This document shows, piece after piece, positions 24,097-35,400 of a stretch of DNA of 64,000 nucleotides. The notes below the pieces were generated by a model, which saw only the letters and a program-made list of their open reading frames with translations, ran no database searches and was not told the DNA's origin. The stretch is from Metaphire vulgaris (lineage: Eukaryota; Annelida; Clitellata; Crassiclitellata; Megascolecidae), in assembly GCA_018105865.1 (NCBI GenBank), contig CM030851.1, forward strand, positions 1,842,469 through 1,906,468, in the 5' to 3' direction. Every line of letters starts with the position of its first letter. Within the stretch, counting starts at the first letter, position 1. A program made the translations under genes and the position numbers.

Positions 24097-25790
24097 AACG
24101 TTCTCGGCCAAAGATCTGTCAGTGTTCACACCTGTAGGATATCTGAAGATGAAATTCGAAAGATAATTATGTAATCGTCGACTAAATCTAATCCGCTGGA
24201 TCCGATCCCGACTTTCATATTGAAGGAATTTCTGGAATTTCATTATAAAATTTATCACTTTCATGATGAAATCCACCTCACTAGACAAAGCGCATCTCCC
24301 GGCGTCTGTGAAAACATCGATCATCTATCCGCCGCTGAAAAAAAAAAATTTGGATCCGTATGTTCTCTCAAATTACAGACCGATATCAAATCTATCAGTT
24401 ATCTCTTAAAATCATCGAAAAAATTGTTGCAAATAGAATTCACTCTCACTTATATCACAACATGAACGTTTTCCACAGCTGCAGTCTGCCTATCGCAAAT
24501 ATCATTCGACCGAAACCGCACTGCTTCATATACTTTCGGATATCTTAGATGCAGCAGACAGGGGAGAACTTACAACGATATGCTGCTACTCAATTTGTCT
24601 GCTGCGTTTGATTGCATCGATCATCAAATTCTAATCGCCAGGCTTGAAAGGAGATTTGGTATTAGTGGTGATGCACTAAATTGGATAATATCGTACTTAA
24701 CTGGTCGAACATCAAAGATGGTACTTCATCTAATCCTAGCAATATGTTATATGGCGTCCTTCAGGGCTCGATACAAGACCCGTTGTTGTTCGTTTTGTTT
24801 ATTAGTGAACTTGAAGATGTTATTCGAAATTATCATCTAAATTTTCATTTGTACGCAGACGATATCTAGCTGTACTGTTCACATAGTACTGAAGCCATGG
24901 TAGCAGCGGCTGATATGATTACTGCTTGAACATTGGACATTGAAAAATGGCTCCGTACGAACTTGCTCATGCTAAATCTGCAGAAATCTGAATTAATGTG
25001 TTTTGGAAGAAAATCGCATCTTGAGAAGTTAAATTTTACCAGCATCAATATAGGATCAGTGCAAATTTTCAGATCGAAGCAAATCCGAAACCTTGGTGTC
25101 TTTTTGGATGAAAAACTAACAATGACACCATGTTTCTCACCTTTTTTCAACATGCTTCTACGAACTACGAAATTTAAAAACAGTGATTTCTTCATTGTCA
25201 ATGGAAACGGCGGAAATATTGGTTCATGCATGGATCAGCACTAGACTGGATTATTGTAACAGCCTGCTTGTTCAAACCACTGAAGCGCAAATAAAGCGTC
25301 TCCAAATGGTTCAGAACTCGGCAGCTAGACTACTTACTAGAACGGGACGACAGCAACATATCACCCCAATCTTGCGCGATCTACATTGGCTTCCGATCAA
25401 GAAAAAACGTTATTCGCTCATAAATTACAGCCCTTGCGCGATTATCAAAATGCATCTCTATTGTCGATAAGTGCCTATGTCAAGAAGCCCCGAAATATCT
25501 AATCGAAGACTGCACTCTCCTCCGCATGACGGAGGAGAGTGCAGTTGAGGTTGAGGTCTGATGTTGAGGTCTGATGACACACGTATGCTGGTCTCTAAGC
25601 GGACTTTCACCAAGATGGGAGATCGGTCGTTTAGAATGGTCGGACCGAACTTGTGGAACTCTCTTCCGTCATTTCTACGTGACTCACAAGTATCCAGAAC
25701 TGTTTTTCTATCAAAGCTAAAGACATTTTATGTTTGACTGAATCTGCAGCGGCGCTTTGGGGTCACAAAGCGCCACAGAAATTTTAACTT
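24097..25790 (+). mobile_element. L2-like LINE, broken (unit C)
   Basis: This is the third copy of the unit-borne L2-like LINE. It matches units A and B closely but has a private insertion of about 35-45 bp between AGAAAAAACG (25400) and TTATCAAAATGC (25442), replacing GAGGATAAATTAC. The tail ACAAAGCGCC is at about 25770. Just beyond it, similarity to A and B drops, which marks the boundary between recently homogenised and older DNA. Confidence 0.87.
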
Positions 25791-28147
25791 ATATATGTAT
25801 GTATAATGTATACGTAAATATTCATATATATATATATAACATCTATATACACATAGGCCTAGACATAACATATATAAACATATATAAAATATATGACATA
25901 TGATATATATATATATATAAAATAAATATATATAATAACATCTATATATGTGTGTGTGTGCTTGCGCGAGCGTGTGTGAGTGGTGAGTATGGATGAGAGT
26001 GTGTAAATAAATCACAATGCAGAATAGGAAAGTTAAACATGTAGATCTACGAGCTTAACGAGTCATACTGTCAAAGATATCGTAAATTTCAATTCTTGCC
26101 AGGCATTGCGACAATATACTTAAATAGCTCTGATGATATAAAATAACATATGTGCACGATGTGTGAAATGATTCTTAATTGATTTTATGTCTCTGACTGT
26201 CTGTAGTTTGCGTTTTCGCTGTCAAAGAAGACGCTTTAAGTTGTTTGCGCAAAACGTTGGCGATTCATGCAGCACAGCTGCCCTGGATCATTAAGTCAAT
26301 GGCTCAGCGTTTTTCATTTAAGGGCGCAGCTACAAAGGGCTCTAGAAATGTTAGTAACATATCCTCCACTTCGTCAGCGCCCGTATGATTCAAATACTTG
26401 CAAATTACCATTTCTCCATTATTTCCCCTACATCAATTCCTTTCCTTCCAGTAACCAATCACTTGGTGTTTGCGTTTTGATATTCGTGTGCGACTGTTTT
26501 GTAGATGTTTATGGAAGCAGATCATCCAGGTGGAAAGCTTCTCGTGAGCTTCTCTTGTCAACTCTATAGGCTATAATATGTTACGAAGCATGGCGAATGT
26601 TTAAAAATTGCCAAGCCTTGATTAACTTCCATTCTGCGCATGGGTATTTACAGAAAGGTAAAAGCTCCAAATAATGGTGCAAGAAGAGGTGAACATAGGC
26701 CCATAAATCCCATAAGAAGTGATTTTAGTAGGATATATGTTGGTGTTTACGTTGTCCTAATTTGGAAGTAAACACCTGCTTTTTTCGTTATAATGAAAAC
26801 TTCCTGAATAATATTTTTACCGAGAAATCAGTGTTAACGTCTTTCGCCGATCTCTTATCAAATTTAACAGTTGGCCTACATTGATTTGGCATTAGTAATA
26901 CATTTCTACTCGAAAAGCGGGGCACTGTTCCAAACTTCTGAGTAAAATTGAACTCTTGACTGCTAAATATCAATGCGACAATTTGTGACTAAAAGCCACA
27001 AGATGCAGTTACGTTTCGAATTCCAATTGGGTGACGCCATTCGTGCTCACAGGGCTGCTTATTTGCATATCTAATCTTAAACTTCTATAGCGCCACTTTC
27101 ATAATGCACAGGAGCATCAACCGATGACATATAACTGAGAGAATTTAGCAGGCCCTCGCTACGCCACTGGCTTAGCGTCAGCATATCACTAATGATTTCC
27201 TGTCATGTACTCATATTTAAAGGCGTCAATTCGCGAAAGATCCTATTGACAACGGTTCGAGAGTCGTTCGAAGACGAAAGCATCAAAAGAAAAGCAGCGA
27301 GACAAATAGGCCTACTATTAGCCTACTGTCATTTTCTAAGGTATTCGCTTCTCAATTTGGTTAAGTTCTAATTAAATCTAATACATTGGCGTTAGCATTT
27401 TATCTGATTAGAACAGGAAAGTTTCTCAATTACAAACAGTATTCGGAGTATTAGACGAATGCAGAGCATAAGGAACATCGTTGAATTTAATATATTTGTC
27501 GGTGATTTTACACAAACAAGAAATATGTTTTAAGCTCTCTTTCCTGTGCATCTTAATATAAAAGCCATTTGACGCCAACTGTCATTATAATCTTGGCATA
27601 CTAAACACCTCTTTCTTTCACATAGTTTTGGCTCTTAACTGACGTAGGCTAAAGCGATTTAGAAGACGGTCGAGATATGTTTCTGGCTTCCTTTATACTT
27701 TAAACTATCATTATTCGACGCTGATGCAGTGTTGTGCGCATATGTGATGCTGCAACTTCTTTGAGAATGATAATTATCCAAACGAATTTATACACAAGCA
27801 ACTAGTGTGGGACGCGTTCTATAGATTAATCCTCTAACTGCTATGTTGTTCTCATAACGATTTATTTTAATGGGTGGCAGCAATCCACCCGCCTATCTTC
27901 GCCTAGCTTCTGGAAATCAAATACTGCTATATAGGGGCCAGCCGTTGGATTCTGCCTTCAGAACTCTACAAAGTTGGCAGTTCATGTTTTTGATTTGTAG
28001 CCCTTTGCAAGATGTGAACCTTCAGACATAACCATTACATAAAAATTTAATCAATGCAGAAATTTAGTAGGCTTATTTGCTATTGGATGCACAGCATATA
28101 ATTGACAGTTTCTTTATTAGTGCTGCTGTATTTGTGGCAGTTAATGT
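25791..28147. other. Older, diverged half of unit C upstream of SCP copy 3
   Basis: The sequence is homologous to 3906-6560 but carries many substitutions and indels. It lacks the MITE found at 5728 and has a private insert of about 58 bp at about 27071-27128 flanked by CATAT. That insert contains AACTTCTATAGCGCCACT, which resembles an L2-type tail and also occurs near 60667. I see no gene here. Confidence 0.55.
27927..27957 (+). promoter_or_regulatory. Putative SCP copy 3 core promoter (TATA box)
   Basis: CTATATAGGGG is kept at 27927-27937 with the conserved flanks. A 3.3-kb transposon now lies between this site and coding exon 1, so the inferred 5' UTR intron of copy 3 is about 4.5 kb. Confidence 0.45.
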
Positions 28148-28263
28148 CATAAATGTAAAAAACGTTTTTTATGTTTTTTTTATTTTTTTCTTTAAAAACA
28201 TGTTTTTTAAAATGTTTTTTAAGTTCCTTATGTTTTTTTAATTTTTTATCTTATTGCATATCA

Positions 28264-30690
28264 GTTCGTCGGAGAACCGACTCACGATCAGGGCGGCTTA
28301 CTCGACGTGGTAATAACAGCCGAAGATGGAGCTCCGACCGACGTCTCAGTGGTCGAGTCCGGGCTATCGGACCACAAACTCATCCTTTGGACGATACCTG
28401 TTGCTCGTCCTCGTCCGCCATATACAAAGCTATGTCGTAGGAGCTGGAAATTTTTAGTCTCGATAAGTTCATTGAGCGGATTCAACTGTCACCGCTCTGT
28501 CAACCAGTCGACCCAAGCAAAACCGCCACTGAGCTCGCGCTTTGCTATCAGTCAGTCGTGACCACGATACTAGACGATATTGCGCCGGTGACCGAGGTTT
28601 CCGTCCGTCCTCGACTCCATCGACCATTTTATGACGCCGAGTGTCGGCAGGCCCGTCGACGTGCCCGTCGTTTTGAGAGAGTGTATCGTGCCAGGAGAGG
28701 CACTAGTGGCGAGGAGGATGCACGGTCTTCGTGGAGACTAGAACTCAAGGCTAGTAGGCGCTTGGTGCGGGAGAAGGGACGGCAGCACCGGCGCAAGATT
28801 CTGGATTCCCCTCACTCTGACATCAAGCAAACATGGAATCACCTCGACAGGATTCTCGGTAAAAGGGGCACCTCCCACAGGGCGCCTCCGAGCTTCTCCG
28901 CCGAGGAGTATCACCGCTTCATCGACGAGAAAGTCAACAGGGTTCGGAGCAGGACGGCCAACGCCGACCCGGTCGAGTTCCAAAGGCATAGCGGATCCAC
29001 CTTCGCAGCGTTCGTGGCCCCTACGATATCGGAGGTCACGGCGTGCGTCAAGGCATCGCCGAATAAACAATGCCCGTTGGATCCACTTCCGATGTGGCTG
29101 CTTAAAGAGGCCATCGACACGCTGGCTCCGTTCCTGACGTCACTACTATCGTCATCACTTGCTAGCGGTGAATTCCCATCACCGTGGAAGCATGCCATCG
29201 TCCGCCCTCATTTGAAGCGGCCAGGACTGGACCAGTCAGACATATCGAATTTTCGGCCGGTCTCAAACCTACCGTTCCTGTCGAAACTGCTGGAACGCCT
29301 GGTGAATAGACAACTAGTCACCTATCTCGTCAGGAATGGACTTATGCCGAAGCATCAGTCGGCATATCGAAAAGGTCATTCCACCGAGACGGCCCTGATG
29401 AAGATACTCAATGACATTATCGATGCGACGGCCAATGGAGAGCTTTCCCTCCTATGCCTACTAGACTTTTCCGCCGCCTTCGACACGGTGGACCACGACA
29501 CGCTCTCTCAGCGCCTTGAAATCTCCTTCGGGGTCACTGGCGGAGCCTTGACGTGGCTCCAGGGCTACCTTTCGGGCCGGACACAGTCAGTGGCCTGGGG
29601 CGGCTCAATGTCTGCCTCACGAAGTGTCACGAGCGGTGTGCCACAGGGATCGGCCCTGGGTCCACTCCTGTTCGTGCTCTACGCGGCGGCCGACGTCGGA
29701 CGGATCGTCGAATCATCGGGTCTATCGTGGCATGCATACGCCGACGACGGTCAGGTGTATTCCTCCTGCCTTCCGTCGGAGACCGAGCATCTTCTGTCGT
29801 GCGTCCGTGAATGCATCACTCGGATAGAGCGTTGGGCCACGGCTAACCGGCTCGCCCTAAACCCGAGCAAGACGGAGCTCATCTGGTTTAGCACTCCAGG
29901 AGGAAGCATCTGATCGATCGTTCGGAGCTTTCTCTGGACGAGGCTAACATCCAGCCATCGACAGAGGTGCGCTTACTCGGAGTGCTCTTCGACGAAACGC
30001 TGACGTTTGCTGGTCAAGTTGCCAATGTGACCCGTTCGTGCTTCCGACAGCTTCGAATGATCCGAGAGGTTCGTCGGTATATCTCAACGGCAGCCGCGAT
30101 ACAACTGGTTCGAGCCCTCGTCCTTTCACGCGTCGACTATTGTAACGGGATCCTGTTCGGTCTTCCCGATCGTCAGCTCGCTCGCCTGCAGTCGATCATC
30201 AACGCCTCAGCCCGACTGATATTTCGGATCCGGTGGCACGACCACGTGACCTCGCTACTCAGGGACAAGCTACACTGGTTACGCATCCCGGAGCGCATTG
30301 CATTCAAGCGTTGCTGGCTGACGTTCCGGGCACTAAACGATCCCTCTTGTCCGGAATACTTAGCGACCTTGATTCGAAGGACGACTACGAACGACCGACG
30401 GCTCCATCTGCGCTCCAGCAGCCGAGCTCACCTGTACGTTCCACCTCCGTCGAAGACACTCAACTTCGGCGAACGTTCTTTTTCCCGAGGAAACCCTCTC
30501 CTATGGAATTCGTTACCGGCTTCAGTGTCGGCGGCCACTTCATTAGAGGACTTTGCGACCAAATTAAAGACTCACCTATTTAACATCTCGTTCCCATGTT
30601 TTTTTGTAAAGCGCCTTTGACTTTGGCCCTCGCTATGCTACGGCGCTATATAAATTGTCATGAACAATAACAATAACAATAACAATATAT
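28264..30690 (+). mobile_element. L2-like LINE, 5'-truncated, two frameshifts, nested in a DNA transposon
   Basis: It opens within the end of an endonuclease domain (GEPTHDQGGLLDVVIT, then LSDHKLILW). A full reverse transcriptase follows: FRPVSNLPFLSKLLERLVN near 29255, motif A (LDFSAAFDTVDHD) at 29463, motif B (SGVPQGSALGPLLFVL) near 29630, and motif C (YADD) at 29738. The C-terminal region has SRVDYCNGILFG near 30130 and the HWL block near 30272. Frameshifts lie near 28450 and 29900, and the ORF ends at 30620. The tail is GCGCTATATAAATTGTC and then (AACAAT)n. The short duplication ATATCA flanks it (28258-28263 and 30687-30692). GC-rich codon use unlike its surroundings and only two lesions in 2.3 kb suggest a recent arrival. 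Confidence 0.9.
28453..30620 (+). pseudogene. L2-like LINE ORF2 (reverse transcriptase), frameshifted
   Basis: The main frame is open from about 28453 to 29913 and covers the whole palm domain with AFD, PQG and YADD motifs intact. It then slips by one base near 29900 and continues to 30620 through the conserved C-terminal domain. A second slip near 28450, in a T-run after RRSW, separates it from the endonuclease remnant. The product would copy its own RNA at nicked target DNA, but with these slips it cannot be made as one protein. Confidence 0.85.
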
Positions 30691-32452
30691 CAATTTCTAA
30701 TTTCTAAAGGGGTATGTTTTAGTAATTAGTGTCTTTTAGGCGATGGTAGTCGGTGTCCAATTGAATGAATGTGGCTCGACTGCAGTTGTCATCGGCTGCA
30801 GTGAGGAAGAGTTAGGGTTAGGGTTATCGTTCGGGATGTAGGGGCGGTCATCTGAATAGAAGCCATCTGAGACCCGGTCACTTCGTCGGTCGAAGGTGTT
30901 TCAGCTTTCGTTAAGTCGCTCGTGAGAGTGATCTCGAGGTCCCGAGGGTCAAAGGTTCTAGAACGCCTATCATCGGCAATTAAATTTTCCGTGAGAAGAA
31001 ACGTACACTGTAGATCTGTTTCTTCGTTGCCGCTAGTCGAGCGAAATTCTTTCATTCGGCCTTGCAAAGGAACCATCTAAGCAACAAGTGTCTAGTCTAA
31101 GTTCAACTCTGTAGCAGCGCTAGTCGAATGCTCAGCTATTGGATAGGGAGGTGCGGCTTTTAGATGTTCAAGTGTTCTACACGTCACAATAGTATTGGAT
31201 ACTTTTAAAAATCATATTTCATTTGTGTAACGACTGACTGAGTTCTGGATCGTTCAATTGAAGTACTTCATTAATATGTGTCGAATGTAATTCATGGATG
31301 GATGGTCAATAAAGGAATGTAAACGAGGCCAATGTTTTTTAAGACAATGTTTTTTAATGTTTTTTATTTTTTTTATAAAAAACATGTATTTTCGTGTTTT
31401 TTTATTTTAAAATTTATGTTTTTTACATCTATGGTTAATGTTAGCTCTGTATCAATAAAACTTGAATAAATATAAAATGAATACTGCTAGATGTCATGAA
31501 ATACGCAGTCATGTTATACTAGCATCGCGTTTGACTTTATTACAGCGCAAGGTAATTGATGCACATACCGCTTGCTTTGAGCATGTTTTGTAATCTTTTT
31601 TGCAACTTTTACGTCATAGTTTTACTTTCGATACACTATAAATTTCTGAAAACCTGATATAATTAATAATAATTCATTTAGACATTAGATCTTCTAACGT
31701 GGTCTTTTGTTTTAAGCGGATTTGCCATAAACTAATACCATTGCATGTCCTGCTGTGGTGCAGCTGACGTTGAGTTCAAAATTTTGATTCACAGTTAGAA
31801 AAAACAGTCAAAAAGGCGAACGTCATGGGGTTGGTATCCAACAATCTCCAGTCTGTGGGCATTCGGTACAAGGGGTGCCGCTCAGTAAACCTAGCAGCAG
31901 AAATATCGCAGAACATGTCACAGTGTTTTGAAATGGAGCTCCCAGAAGCATATGAGAACAATTTTGAACTGGCCTATCTCATCAGGTCTCAGACAATTGT
32001 AGGAAAAACCGAAGGCATGGCAACTGCAGGCACCTCCATGGTCAGAAGAGTGATTCTCTTAGCGAAGCTCTAAAAACAGCCAGTGGCGGTAGGTGGGTTG
32101 CCATCGCCTGGGGAAAAGGTTGGACTGCGCCCATAACTTTTGACCAAAATGTGTTGAAATGTCAAAACGTTCTCCTATCGTAATTCCCACTTTGCAGAAA
32201 TGGATTCTGAGAAACTTTTTACAATTGTTTCTTGTTCTTCTTTGTAAATGGCATATGTCAGGTTATTTTAGGAATTTCTAATACCTGATTTTTCTTTTTC
32301 ACCTGTATTTTGCGTTCTATATCAGCCTTTGATTAATTATTTTGAGCTGGAGCCCTATCCACTTCCCCTCTCTAAATCTCTGAAGACTGCGCCGTGCTGT
32401 GTTCGCTGTTAAAGATGTTGCTGACAAATTTCAGGATCATAGCAGTCGCATC

Positions 32453-35400
32453 ATGACAACCGAGTTCTACAGACGGAAAATGAGAACGTTCATCAGAAGA
32501 TTTGATGCCAACGGTGATGGCTTCCTAACCAGAGACGACTTCATAATAATGGCCGATCGCTGTAGCGAGAAGGAACCCTCCAAAAGACAGAAGACCAGAG
32601 AAGATTATACTAAGGCATGATGATTTGAGATTGCGCTCATCCATCGAGGATACATTTTAAATAGATTTTTATGAGAAAAATTTATGAACACTATGCTACT
32701 GTATGCTTTTAAACAGGGTCACGTGTGTCTTGATTAGTGATAGATCATCCATCAACGAGCGTTGTCATCATTTATTTTTCAGTTTGGCAAACAGAAAATA
32801 ACATACTGTAAACAAACATGGCAAAAAGAAAAGAAAATTTAATTAAGCTTAGGCCTACATACTGTGGGAATATTTTAGTAGTTGGTAAAGTAGCATATGC
32901 TGCCGAAAAGAAAAAAGTTAACCGAAGGACTGAGAGATCCCGCAATACGGTTAACCCGGTTTATATAGTACTGTATTTGGCGATGTGGCATGATAAATAG
33001 GTCTAATATTGAAATTAGGTAAATAGACGGTCATTTATTTAATAATTATTAGTATTTAAGAGAGTGAATAGTGGTAAAATCGATAGAAATATAGTAACGT
33101 ATTTAACTATATGTGTTTATTTGAAGAGTTAGAGTCATTAAAGGTTAAGTAGTAAACATATTATGAATTACTAGCAATAGAATGAAAATCATATTCCAGT
33201 ATCATATTATATGAGGAGCATATGTATTTATTAAATTTTGGTCAATAGGAGGTATTTTCTTCTTTTTTTTCTTTCTTTCCTTCCGTCTTTCCCTATTGGG
33301 TTGGACGATGGGTCTGAATGAGTTCCTTCCACTTCTGTCTGTCTCTTGCTGCTCTGGTCAATTGGATGAAGTTCATTTGCATTTCTTCTGCATCCTCTTT
33401 TAAGTTTTCTATCCATGTTTTTCTTGGCCTTCCTTTTCTCCTTTTCCCTTCAACAAAGTTGTATAGTGCTTTCTTTGGTATTCTTCATTCCTTCATTCTT
33501 TCAACATGACCAAACCATTTCAGTCTTCGTTTCTGTATTGATTCGAGTATCGTTTCTTTTTGCTCTGTCCTTTTCTCTGACCATTTTGCTTCTTATTCTT
33601 TGTCTTCTGCTTACTCCTACTATTCCTCTTAATCAGCTCATTTCTGCAGTCCTTAATCTTCTTTCGTCTTTCTTCTTTATGGTCCAGCATTCTGATCCAT
33701 ATAATGCTGGACCATAAAGAAGAAAAAAGTGTGCTATCTGAATTCCGGGAAGCTGAGGTTGACAGGTGAACGTTGTATAGCTCTATATACCTCCGTGGAC
33801 CGGTCTAAAACGACAGGATGTCCCTCTCGACAATCGCTAGACTGAAGTGTTGGGCTCATGTTGGCAGATAGTGCATAAAGTCCGCCTCACCCACCTTCTA
33901 GTGGTGGGAGACGTTAGTAGCTGTAGTGCTGCAGTGAAACGAACGGTGAGGATTGGCACCCAGCTGTGAGTTAAACAGTGTGGGGAAGGACACGGGAAAC
34001 CACCCCACTACACAAACCATGAGAGCACTGGTCACCGCATGGAAACTCAGACCACAGAAACTGAATGAGGAAGGAGGTATTTTAGGTCACTTTTAAATGA
34101 TGAAAGATTATTGCGTCTCATTAAGTATGGAGGGAGGGTATTCCATGACCCAAGTCCTGAGAATTTGATAGTAAATAATCTAGTGTTTGTTGATGCAAAT
34201 GGCAGTTATAGGTTATTACTATGGCAGTCTTTGTATGTTAAAATGGAAAATTCTGGTCAACATTGCAGTTAGGGCCGTGCGCATCGTCATGCATGGCTGA
34301 TCAATAGTTCTAGAATGTTCTAGGTAAAAGGTATATAACCAGTGCGTTGTAAAGCAGCAGTAGGAAGGAAGAGCCTCAACCGGATCGAGTCTCATGGAAG
34401 CGGAAGTCTACTGGAACCGGGCAACTTCTCGATCTACTATGTGGAGTCGTCATCTCTACTCGGTCGATACTTCGAGACGAAACATCGTTCCGGTCGTCCA
34501 GTCGACGTGCGAATAGACAACGAGGGCGTCACTACGAAGGGCGTCTTGTCTACATTCGTCGTGGGCGTCACTACGAAACCGCCGCCTCGTCCACAGTCGA
34601 CGAAAGCGTCCGAGAGAGTGTCGTCACGTCTGCGGGTCTTCAAGAACGTAGCCGCCGTGAATTGGTTCCGAATCGTCCAAGGTCTGATGGCGTATCCAGG
34701 GTTCGACAACATGCAACAGAACTGATGACCGATGTTTATTCTGCTACCTTCCTGAACGCTATGAACAACTACGTGCAAGTCAAATTAATATTTATATATA
34801 TAATTATGTACAGTTAAGTTTTAAGCTGTACTCTAGATTACTGAACATTTGCCAGTAACAAAGATATCCATGCTTTACTAACTTGAGCCTTATGTTGATG
34901 GGTGAATAGTTAAGAGATTTTTAATAAATGTTATTTGATATTGAGAAAGGAAGTCTTTGGGTTCATTGGGTTGTGTTTGAGCGAGTGTTCCAAGAGATCA
35001 TCGTGCGGGTTTCGAGTAGTGTGAATTAGAGATTCAGAAATGTCATACCTCTCGCAAGATAAGTTGTAACTCATTAGTAGCCGAAATCCCGCGCGGTGAT
35101 AGTTGGTGGAGAACCTAGGGGTTTGGTCCACTGTCTGTTGGCTAGATAGTTGATGGAAAACCTAAGGGTTTGCTCCACCTTTTGTTGATAAGCCGAGTAG
35201 TTAGTTGGTGGAAGGAACCGTGGCTTTTTGATTTTGTTTGGTCCACCGTTTGTTGGATAGTTGATGGAGAATTTTCATAGACTGGTTAATTAGTTAATTT
35301 TTGGCTTTGATTCGTTTGGTTCGTCCATTATTTTGGTTCGTTTGGTTCGTCCAATATTTGGTTCATTTGATTCGTCCATTATTTGGTTCGTCGTTGGGTC

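Larger units (their letters stand above)
28148..31433. mobile_element. DNA transposon with 8-bp target duplication, carrying an inserted LINE
   Basis: The left end is CATAAATGTAAAAAAC; the right end reads inward as CATAGATGTAAAAAAC. The perfect direct repeat GTTAATGT flanks both sides (28140-28147 and 31434-31441), and unit A has the single uninterrupted site near 6565. Subterminal DNA on both sides is packed with ATGTTTTTTAA-type repeats. Without the LINE the element is about 860 bp, with no transposase I can recognise, so it is non-autonomous. An 8-bp duplication suggests hAT or P-like, but the superfamily is not settled. Confidence 0.85.

Noticed and set aside
34342..34725. 127-codon frame in the 5' LTR and 154-codon frame in the 3' LTR
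   Set aside because: The two LTRs differ by an indel that changes the product, so neither is a maintained protein.
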